A DNA stretch of 64,000 bases, from assembly GCA_012932865.1 (NCBI GenBank), contig SAXG01000009.1, positions 729,163 to 793,162 of the forward strand. The letters are read 5' to 3'. This document shows, piece by piece, positions 55,324-64,000 of the stretch; position 1 is the stretch's first letter, and the number at the start of each line of letters is the position of its first letter. Made by a program: the position numbers and the translations under genes. The DNA comes from Amylostereum areolatum. Its lineage: Eukaryota > Basidiomycota > Agaricomycetes > Russulales > Stereaceae. Below the pieces are notes generated by a model, which was not told the origin of the DNA, did not search any database, and saw only the letters and a list, made by a program, of their open reading frames with translations.

Positions 55324-56360
55324 TCAGTGACGAACGCACTCGAGACGGCGGGCCCCGGTTCGCTTGACGTCCCGTCCGTCTTCTTCTCCCGGTTGAGCCA
55401 GCCTGTTGTTTCGCGCGACGAGGGAAGGACGGTCAGCATCGAGCGGGCTAAGCAGCGGCCGATCGAACGCGCCTTTCAGTTTCTGATTGTGTTTGCGCTC
55501 CCGCTCCTTGTCGATGGCGCGTAGACGCGTCAGTTCCGCGTTTGCCGCGGCGGCATCTACGGCGTGGGCTACAGTCACGACGGGAAGGGGCGCGCGGTGG
55601 GGTGGGGGACGTACCGGTCGAGCTCTTCCTCGCCAGGTCCTCGAGAATCCGTTCCGCTCGCTCAAAGTAGCCCAGCTCGCCCAACGCCTTCGCCTTCCGA
55701 AACAGAGCCTTGTAATTCTTCTCGTTCTTGTCGATCGCCTGCACGATGGGGGACGTGAGTGAGGGGGACGGGATGGAGGGGGGGGAGAGCGTGCGGCATG
55801 CCTTGTTCGCGGTGTCCAGCGCGCGCTGCCAGTTCCCAAGCTTGATGTGGCACGCGGACATGTTGGCGTAGATCTTTTCGATCATCTCGTCCGCCTGGAC
55901 GTGCGACGGTGTGAGGACGAACGGCGGGAGCGGCTCGCGGACGAGTGGCGCACCTCGGTTTTGGCCGGCGGGACGCCGGGTTCTGGGGTCGCAGTGGGTG
56001 CGCCGAGGGCGGTGTTGAGCGCATTTCTACGCGGAAGACGTTCTGGAGATCAGGAAAGCGGAGGAGATGAGGGGCAGGCAGACGCACTTGTCGATCCCTT
56101 GGATGTAGAGCAGCGACTTTCAGCCGCGCATAAGACGCCGCGGCAAACGCGTTGTGAGAGAGACAGGGAGGGTACTGACCTCGTGATAGGACCTTAGTGC
56201 TAGAAGAACGGGAGGGAGGGTCAGCCCGATCGCGTCCTCTGGAAGACGAAGAGACGCGTGCCACACCTGACTTGAGATCGCCCTGCTTGAAGGCATCGTC
56301 CGCCGTCTGTTTCTTCTGTTGCGCGGTTTCGATCTTGGCTTTCACGTCGGCTTCGGCCAT
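55324..56360 (-). CDS. Tetratricopeptide-repeat (TPR) protein, co-chaperone-like
   Basis: Start ATG 56360 (MAEADVKAKIETAQQKKQTA), about six introns, stop at 55324-55326. Spliced, it reads ADDAFKQGDLKSALRSYHES, LLYIQGIDKNALNTALG, then MIEKIYANMSACHIKLGNWQ, RALDTANKA, IDKNEKNYKALFRKAKALGE, LGYFERAERILEDLARKS. These are three TPR units with the usual A-x-x-x-Y/L-x-x-x-G-x pattern. The C-terminal helix ELTRLRAIDKERERKHNQKL resembles the end of TPR domains of FKBP-like co-chaperones, but no peptidyl-prolyl isomerase domain is present. A basic tail follows (GEEDGRDVKRTGARR). It may bind the C-terminal EEVD of Hsp70/Hsp90; this is inference. Confidence 0.8.
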
Positions 56361-56579
56361 GGCGGTGGATCGGGCGATGCGGGGTGGGCAGATGCAGGCT
56401 AGAGGGTGTGTAATAAGGTGCGGAAGGGGGCTCAGGAGGCCTTTTCAAAGTTGTCATTTGGAATTTCGCCGGGAGGTGTTGTGTTTGTTCGTGTTTTCCG
56501 CCGTGCTCTCAACGCCGACGCCAACAGCGCTCGGTATACCGTATAACCCTCATCTCATCGAACTCGACCACAAACCACC
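56361..56579. promoter_or_regulatory. Short divergent promoter between TPR and complex I genes
   Basis: Only 219 bp separate two head-to-head start codons, so both transcripts must start from a shared control region. A GGTATACCGTATAACCC stretch lies about 50 bases before the plus-strand start. Confidence 0.5.
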
Positions 56580-57021
56580 ATGGCCCTCATCTCCACCATT
56601 CTCGGGTTCTCTCTCTGGGGACTGGCTTCCCGCGTTGGCCAATTGGGCATCCAGAAGCGTAACCTCCTTGACAGTGCGTACCGTGCCCTCGCGACTCCTC
56701 CCGATCCCGAAGACTGACCTCCGCATCCCTCGCCTCGCCACCCCAAACCGATGCGCTCTCTCCCCGTCGCTTTCGACCGGGACGCTTTCGAATTTTCTTG
56801 CGCGTAAAGACCCGGGAGGCCACGTTCTCGCCATGGGCGCGTTCGGTTTCGCGGGCTACTGGGCACACGTGTGGGAGGAGCGCTCTACCGAACTCATCGC
56901 GCAGAAGCGCGCGCAGATTGCGGAGCGGAGAAGGAAGCAGGTCGAGGCGGCGGAGGCGGCGGGGAACGCGGGGCTCGCAGCGGCGTTGCAGGCGCAAGCG
57001 GAGCACGGGCGGTTCTTTTGA
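56580..57021 (+). CDS. Small mitochondrial inner-membrane protein, probably the fungal 14-kDa subunit of complex I
   Basis: Two exons: ATG 56580 (MALISTILGFSLWGLASRVG, then QLGIQKRNLLDN) and, after an intron of about 140 nt, PGGHVLAMGAFGFAGYWAHV, WEERSTELIAQKRAQIAERR and a helical Ala-rich tail ending EHGRFF, stop TGA 57019-57021. About 100 residues. The combination of a hydrophobic N-terminal helix, R-x-x-Q-L-G-I-Q, the A-M-G-x-F-G-F-A-G-Y-W motif and a charged coiled C-terminal helix agrees with the small single-span accessory subunit known from Neurospora NADH:ubiquinone oxidoreductase. I rely on the motif pattern, so the exact subunit name is not certain. Confidence 0.7.
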
Positions 57022-57972
57022 GAGATGCGGTTTGCCGGTGTGGTGAGTGTCGTCGGTTGCGCTTCGTGTGCTTGTTGGAGGCTCATTTGTGGTGGGGGTT
57101 GCAGGTAGTTCTTGCCTGTTTTTTTTTTTTCAATGCACTCGCTTTCTCGCTTCTTTCGACGCCGCTCGTGTCCAGGACGCAATTTGGAAGGCAGGGGAAC
57201 CACGTAGGTCGCCGCTGTACATGGGTGGGAGGCCGGACATCCATTGAAAGGTATCCCGTACAAGGCTGCACGGAATAGGTAGTCCCCGGGCTACACTTGA
57301 CCTTCTCATCCACTTGCACCTCCACAGAAGAAATGAGACAACGCCGAGTTTGCTGTTAGTTTCAACAATGCGACAGGTCTCCGTGAACAGGTGGTCGAGT
57401 TTAGATGGATGCTTGGTAAAGGCGGCCTAGAGGAAGCCTTTCTGCGACGCCTACCGTCTAACGATCGAGCCAGGCTCTTGTGGACGAATGCCCCATGTAT
57501 GGATAAACAGGCCCTGCCTAACCGGCGTTCCTCGTTGTTTCTCTCGAGGTTTGTCCATGTTTTACTTATTTATTATGCGATCTGGTCCGACAGACACACG
57601 AAATCAAGCAGCAGCCAAAGACGGAAGTTGAACGTCTACTTATAGATAGCACCCCCCGACAAGGTGGCCGTCCGCAACTGTGTCGCGTCCTTGGGCTTTG
57701 TACTCGGTCTATGGTCCCGTATTCCGGAGAGCCCCTAACCGTCATTCGCGATGTTTTGGACTGGACGAGGATGACTTCCAACTCGCTGTTTTCGGACGGT
57801 GTTTTCGATCGATGACGCTCCAGAGCAGATGGTCGCCCGGGTCGCCCGCGTTGAGTGGCAGCCAGTCTGAACCCGAATCCTGGCTCAAGAACCGCCTGGC
57901 CCCTCCTTCTCTTTTCCCCCAGAATCAACACCTCCTTCGTCTACTCCACCATCAACGCACCACTCGCCCACC
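57022..57972. other. Intergenic, promoter of the next membrane-protein gene
   Basis: No gene recognised. The final 60 bases before 57973 are pyrimidine-rich (CTTCTCTTTTCCCCC), as common at fungal transcription starts. Confidence 0.5.
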
Positions 57973-59221
57973 ATGTCTTTCGCCCTCTCGATTCTCATCC
58001 CCCTCTTGGCCTTCCTCAACTTTTTCCTCTCCTTCTTTGACGCCTTCGCCGCCGCTCTGTCTTCCGTCTCCGTCCCCCAGACCACCGAGCAGCCCGAGCT
58101 CGTCCTCGTCCACGAGCTTAAGCAGACCGCCCCTTCGCGCCCTCGTGTACCCATCGTCCATTGCGCTCACCACAAACGCATGGCCAATGCCAAGACGACC
58201 GCCCGCCGCAAGCTCATCCGCGACTTAGCCAGGAAGCGCGCCCCCATCCCCGGTCTCATGGCTTTCTTGTACGCTCTGCCAAACGATGGTAAGTTATACG
58301 GTCCATTTTTACCTTGATTGGCTGTTGCTGACCATGTCTCCAGTAGAATGCCATCCAACGCCTCCTCTTTCCCCCACTCTCTCCGAGTCCTCCCAAGGCT
58401 CCCTCCCAGCCACCCCCTATATGCCTACCAGTGTCCTCCCTGTGTGTGAGGACGAGCTCCCCATCACAGGTACCCGAGCTCTCCTCATGGCCACTTTCAA
58501 CGAGGATTTTAAGGGCAAGGGCTTCTCCCTCGACCAGAACGGACAACTCGTTTTCGAACAGCCGGACGTCGACGAGACGATCCGGGACTCGGAATACTTC
58601 TGCCCTGACCTTCCCGCGGGTTGCGACGACTACTTGCACGTCGTGGCCACCCTTCGCTCTCGTCGCTCCTCTCCTCCACCTTCCCCAGCCTTCTCCGAAT
58701 TTTCAGTTAACTCCTTCCAATCCTCGGATTATTCCACCCTTGCCACCCCTCCCCACCCATCTACCCCCCTTTCTCCACCTCCCACCCCGACGAAGTCTGT
58801 CTCTCACAACGCAGGGCTGACGATCAAATCCTCTCCCACTCTCTCCCGCTTCAAGGCGCGCGCAACCGCCGCCCTCCGCCGTTCCGTCCTCCAGTCGGCC
58901 ACATACGCCACTTACACGACCCCTTGCCCGCCTCCCGCTCCCCACAAGCCCGTCTGCGCAGACGAGGACGAGCGCCTCGCACGCGTGCACGCTGAAGTCA
59001 CTCCTGAGTCCTCGCCCTCATCGAAGGCGCGCGCGAAGAAGATCGCGGAGCAGCGCAGGTCCATCTTGATAAGCTTCGGGAGGACGTACACCACGCCTTC
59101 CTCCCCCGCATCCTCTCCGCGAGCGGCTGTCGTCGTCGACGAGGAGAAGCATCGTTCTCGCTTCGGCTGGCGCGAGAGCTTGTCGCGCTCCAAGCTCACG
59201 TCGGGCGCAGAGCTCGTTTGA
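57973..59221 (+). CDS. Unknown basidiomycete protein with N-terminal membrane segment and Pro/Ser-rich tail
   Basis: Start ATG 57973, one intron (about 58288-58343, GTAAGTTATAC to CTCCAG), stop TGA 59219-59221, about 397 aa. The N-terminus MSFALSILIPLLAFLNFFLS followed by FFDAFAAAL is a signal peptide or signal anchor. Then comes VHCAHHKRMANAKTTARRKL, a basic stretch with two His and one Cys, and a short conserved-looking block RALLMATFNEDFKGKGFSLD then GQLVFEQPDVDETIRDSEYF. After that it is Ser/Pro-rich (SLSPPPTPTKS) with a basic region RFKARATAALRRSV near residue 280. No enzymatic motif. Sequence looks fully coding (codon bias GC-rich third positions), but function is not recognised. Confidence 0.65.
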
Positions 59222-59589
59222 GGGATATGACTGTGCGCACGTTGGACATGATCCAGCACGAGTTTCGGCTCCCTCGACTTTTTCCTTTTTTCTTTTTTGG
59301 GTTTATGAACGTAGTGGAGAGAATATCTTTTGAGCTGGATGGATATCTGCAGTATGCCACGGTCTCATGCCACAGTGCTCGTTTTCACGTCGTTCCGGTA
59401 CAACACACACGCTACATCCGGACTCGGCGCTTTTTCTCGGGTTTTCTATATCTCGCTCGCATCTAGTTCGTATATACCACAGTTTGACTTCAGGATCGTG
59501 ACACGAATCTCCTTTGCTTCATCTCTGTGCTGCCTGTACTGAGGAAGAAAATAAAATAAGGGAAAGGCGGCAGAACAATTGCCAGGCTC
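59222..59589. other. Spacer before the telomerase gene
   Basis: 367 bases, T-rich after the stop codon of the membrane protein (CTTTTTCCTTTTTTC at about 59278) and no gene. It should hold the TERT promoter. Confidence 0.5.
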
Positions 59590-62500
59590 ATGAACGCCCG
59601 ACGCGCCCGCGTGACCGCGTTTCTTTCCTCCCACAACATGCACCCTCCAGCTGGTGGTCCCTCCGTTTCACTCCATCTCCGTCTCAGAGTACGCACTCCT
59701 CATGTCCAACATCACGTTGTCTATCCTTAAAGCTTATTACCCTCGCGTTTTCACCTTGACCGACTATCTTGGCTACATCATCGCGTCGGTTGAACCTCAT
59801 CAAGAGCTTACGAACATCCTGGTTCACGATACGGACCCCAACGCGTACAAAAGCTTCGTCTCGAACACCTACGTCGCGTTGAATACACCCAGAAATGCAA
59901 GCAGCCCGGATGATCCACGGGAGATTCACCTCACGGTGGAAGAACCCATGGTATCAATGCGAGAGGTCCGTATCATGTCGCGCATCCCCGAGGTCGTGTC
60001 CATAACGGCATTCTCCAAAGATCATCGACCGGGCTCAACGTCGCATTCTGCTCCTATCAAAGAAGAAGGCGTCTAACGTCATAACCGCAGGATATCGTTT
60101 GGTATGTGGCCCTTTGCGCCTGGGTGGACGCGGTCCTTACATCTACATGCAGTCGGACCGGCCACAAGACCGGGGCAAAGGCGGCATTCGTCAAGGAATA
60201 TCCAACTACTTCGTCAATACAATTGTGACGGCCCTCCAGGGCTCGGATTGGGAGAGACTCTTGAAACGGCGAGTCTTCACCTTTGCATTGTGAAAGTCGC
60301 GTCCTAAACGTGGAGACAGGACGAGCGAGGATATCATGCTCCACCTCCTCGCAGAGACAGCTGTCTTTGTCCCCTTACACAACGACTGTCTATGTCAAGT
60401 TGCCGGGGCACCTGTCATCTACTCGAAGCCTCCGCCTTGGGACAATATGGGCCAGGCTCTCAAATCGGGTGACATGTGTGCCAAGCGTAAAGCCGTCGAT
60501 GCCGTCGACAGTGCAAGGACGGCCAAGCGTTCCCGAGCTCTCGGAGGATGCACGGAGACGACTAAGGGACCTGCACCGTCGTATGTCACACTTCCGCTTT
60601 TTTGCAGGGAGTATCTTTGACATACGGTGCAGACGGACAGCGGCGGATATACCCTTTGATCGCTCACGGCTGTTTTACGCCCGTCCCTCAACCGTTCCAC
60701 ATACTAATACGATTGCGGCCGGACTACCACCAAAGCGTGAGCCCCTGTTTTCCACGCCTCACTGGTCATGTTCTATGAACGCTAGTATCGCACCTTAGAT
60801 GTACTCAACGTTCTGAATTCGTCTTTCATCCCGCACAAGGACACGGTCGTGGACGAGCGGAAACAGATGGAGCACGCCCGACATCTGTCTAAATACGTCT
60901 TCGCCCGTCAATACGGTCTAACCAACCCTTTCACAACTGTGAAGCACAAGTATTTGGACCATGGAGATCGGGAGGAGGATATCAGGGTAGGCATCCCGTT
61001 TACGTCTTGCGCCTACTCGATGTTGATGCCTATCAGAACCTAGGTTCGTGCAAAACCCCGAAGCGGGTCAAGCCAGCCCTAGAGTATCTCGAGAAGCTGG
61101 TGTGGAGGCACGGTAAATGCGGGTACAGACCGCTCCGAGATTTAACTTGTCCTTCTAAGGTTCGTGCCCACGCCTGAGATGCGCTCGTCCTCATGGTTTA
61201 TACAGTTGAAACGCGAACATGAGCCGCCTCTGGACAGCACCGTCATCTTGGTATGAGCACGTCTAGTGTGAAACTTCGTTTGGCATTGATAGTCGTTTTC
61301 ATCCATGCAGGAGCTGATGTCGGAACAATCTATCGTCTTTCCTTCCCAAATGTCCCTGGGCACAGGAGATCAGCCGAATTCGACAGCAAACACGCTCCCG
61401 TCCGAGAAAAGCTTCATGAAGAAGCTCAAGCCGAAGTTTGCAGAGTTCATGTGCACTTACAATGAGGTCATTTGGATCGTTCGGTGCCGGGTGGTTCGGC
61501 TTTGCTGAAAGTTCCTTTTAGGTGTATCGCTACGTTGTGCTCGTGACCAAAGCTGTCGTCCCTCGTCAGATGTGGGGCTCGAACCACAACTTCAAGACGG
61601 CCATGAAAAGTATATTTTATTTGTATTTCGAAGCGGGCGAGAAAGACTCATAAGTTAACTTTCGAAAGCGGTCCAAGAGATCATCGCCGCGCGGCGCCAC
61701 GAGACAGTCACCCTTCACCGTGCGCTTCAAGGGTTCAAAATGTCCGACTGCAATTGGTTGACGAATGGCGACAAAGCAACCGGCCACGTCCCCTTGAATG
61801 CCAGCCTTAAACAACACGAAATATTGGAGGAGTTTTTGTACTGGTACTTTGCCTCGTTTGTTCTCCCCTTACTTCGAGTGAGTGCCGTCCATTTCGAACC
61901 GTTGTTTGAACTGAGGGAGAATCGTAGACCACGTTCTATATCACCGAATCATCTGCGTTCAGAAACCGAATCCTGTACTTTCGGCACGATGACTGGCACA
62001 TTCTGTGTGCGCCACTCATCGAGCGGCTGAGCGCGGAGACGTTCATCAAGCTGGACCAGGTATTACCCACTTGAGTATACCCTGTCTTCCCGAACTTAAG
62101 CAGAACTTGTAGGCCGAAGCAGACGAAATCCTCCGTCAGCGCAAGCTTGGATTCTCCTACGTGCGCCTACTTCCCAAAGAGACGGGAGTGCGGCCTATTG
62201 TCAACCTTCGGCGGAAAGCTGCAGAGAAGAAGGTATGTTTGTCTTTGGTGTGGCCATGGTAGACCACTTACCAGCTTTTTGCAGAGCGGGTCAGCAGGAT
62301 ACCAACAATCGATCAACGATGTACTGCAGGCGGCCTTCCAGATCCTCACATATGAAAAGGCATGGTTTCGATCTGTCTTTTTTCTTTCTCGTGCTAACTG
62401 ACTCATGGTGCTCAGAATGCCAGGCCAGAACTTGTAGGATCGTCGGTGTTTGGCCAGACGGGAATATACGAGCACCTGAAAGATTACAAAGGCCGCCTTG

Positions 62501-64000
62501 AATCTTTCTATCCATCCGAGCCACGGTAAGTCACACTGAAAGACATGGCGAGACCAATGTTGAGATGCTCGGCCACAGACCGAAGCTGTATTTCGTGAAA
62601 GTGGATGTGCAAGCATGTTTCGATACCATCGAGCAAGCGAAACTACTGCAACTCCTTCGCAAGGTGATATCCGAAGTTCGTTCCTGTCCTGCTGTGCTCT
62701 AGTATCGCTCTGAAGCCAGACCTAGGACAATTACATGCTGCCCCGATTTGGCCACATAACCCAAGCGGCGGGCAAACTGAAGCGCACGTTCGTGAAGAAG
62801 GCGGTTCCAGATGGTAGGTCCAGCCTCGCCGCGCTTTCCCATTGCATCGCCTCACGTGCGATGTAGATGATCACCCGCATTTCCTGCGATACGCCACCGA
62901 GCTGGCTGCCTTGATGCGCCATGCTATATTCGTGGATCAAGTAAGTGTTTACCTTCTGTATCTTTGTGTCTAGCTCGTTCATTCCCTGCTGTCAGGTTAT
63001 CTACCCCTTTTCGTCTAGGGACCAGATCCTTGAACTCCTGGAAGAACACATCACGGAGAACATCGTCAAGGTGGGCCCCGTTCTTACCCTTCGGTCGCCA
63101 TTCCATCGACCGGAAATCAGATCGGCCAAAGTTACTACCGCCAAGTGGTGGGGATACCTCAAGGCTCTGTGTGCTCCTCATTGCTGTGCTCGCTCTTCTA
63201 TGGAGATCTGGAGCAGGAACACCTGAAATTCACAGAAGATCCCGAAAGTGTACGCCACTTTGCCTTCCCTCCCTGTGCTAGCGGCCTTGACCTGTTCGGG
63301 AGTAGGTCATGCTCAGGCTCATCGACGATTATCTATTCATCACGACCGACGCTGCGAAGGCTAAGACGTTCCTCGACGTCATGAAAAGAGGCAAGTCCGT
63401 CCCGTTCCTCGAACTCGCCCAACTCCTAACTGACGTTTCATACATTGTAGGCCACCCGGAATACGGCTGCTTCATCTCCCCTGACAAAACGTTGACCAAC
63501 TTTCCTTACGACGATCGTACGATAGACGTGAGCGCCCAAGGACAACAGAGTGAGCTTTTCGCCTTCTCTTTCTTGGTGCGGCGGTACTGAGGAGATCGTG
63601 CGCCCCGTGTCAGAATTCCCATGGTGCGGGTTGTTCATCGACATGCGGGATTTATCTGTGTCGACGGACTACACGCGCTTTCACGACACCTGTGCGTGGA
63701 CAGTTCCTGCCCCTCTCCATTGAACTCATTCCTCCGCAGATCTGGCGGACTCCCTCACCGTCGACCGCGGCCGTCGCGCCGGCTCTGCCTTCGTCCACAA
63801 GATGATGCAGTGCGTCCCTCCCCCTCCCCCCTCCTCGCGATACCAATTTTAACCAAAAGACAAGACTCGGAAAAGCGAAGAGCCACCCGCTGTTCTGCGA
63901 CACGGCGCTCAACACGCAGCACGGGGTCTACTTCAACATCTACCAGAACTTCCTGCTGGTCGCGATGAAGATGCACCGGTACCTTCGCGCTTGGGACGGG
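59590..64000 (+). CDS. TERT: Telomerase reverse transcriptase (3' end outside window)
   Basis: Catalytic subunit that copies the telomerase RNA template onto chromosome ends. Many short introns. Best start: ATG 59590, a 21-nt first exon, a 40-nt intron, then LVVPPFHSISVSEYALLMSN; the ATG at 59702 is the alternative. Order of parts: TEN domain (SILKAYYPRVFTLTDYLGYI; MLHLLAETAVFVPLHNDCLC at about 60336), RNA-binding domain (HARHLSKYVFARQYGL; KPKFAEFMCTYNEV; CNWLTNGDKATGHVPLN; FVLPLLR then TTFYITESSAFRNRILYF, the T motif), then RT motifs 1-2 (GFSYVRLLPKETGVRPIVNL, 62149-62208), A (LYFVKVDVQACFDTIEQ, catalytic Asp, 62585-62635), B' (VGIPQGSVCSSLL, 63146-63184), C (LRLIDDYLFIT, two catalytic Asp, 63312-63344), D (GCFISPDKTLTNF) and E (WCGLFID). 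The window ends inside the C-terminal extension (FLLVAMKMHRYLRAW). The reading frame is intact wherever I checked. Confidence 0.93.

Overview
The window is nuclear DNA of a filamentous basidiomycete, most likely an Agaricomycete of white-rot/polypore type. Evidence: compact GC-rich genes split by many 40-75 nt GT-AG introns (often GTGCGT/GTAAG donors and C/T-rich 3' halves), fungal-specific families (hypervirulence-associated TUDOR-like protein, Ca3427-like binding protein, remnant of a STAND 'Goodbye' N-terminus) and basidiomycete-type unknowns. There are no operons; genes stand singly, in divergent pairs with short shared promoters, or in convergent pairs. I checked exon joins by eye for the main genes; coordinates for multi-exon genes are the CDS span.

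Layout. 1-10.8 kb: C-terminus of a proline-rich protein (+), an unknown 220-aa family member (-), a GT-B glycosyltransferase-like protein (-), a membrane-anchored degenerate glutaredoxin (-) and a small hypervirulence-associated-type protein (-). 11.6-17.8 kb: one long multi-intron paladin-like gene (+) with three phytase/PTP-like repeats. 17.8-20.5 kb: gene-poor, with one small unknown gene. 20.8-29.4 kb: peroxisomal citrate synthase (-), proteasome ATPase Rpt2 (-), Yip1-family Golgi protein (+), APH-type kinase (-). 29.6-31.9 kb: two identical head-to-tail copies of a 1134-bp non-autonomous element with terminal inverted repeats. 32.3-38.5 kb: a second member of the 220-aa unknown family (+), a Ca3427-like binding protein (+), an F-box-like protein (-). 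41.7-46 kb: IWS1/SPN1 (+) and a conserved unknown (-). 46.5-55.2 kb: two near-identical acyltransferase genes from a 1.9-kb segmental duplication, flanking about 4.8 kb of repeat debris. 55.3-64 kb: TPR protein (-), complex I small subunit (+), unknown membrane protein (+), and telomerase reverse transcriptase (+), cut by the window end.

The genes do not form one pathway; most are housekeeping (proteasome, transcription elongation, telomere, respiration, peroxisomal citrate synthesis). The more unusual items are the tandem TIR element, the acyltransferase duplication with its repeat-filled interval, a paladin whose middle PTP loop has Asp for Cys, a glutaredoxin without its active-site Cys, an ATG-only first exon in RPT2, and two coding genes interrupted by single-base frameshifts in GC-rich sequence.
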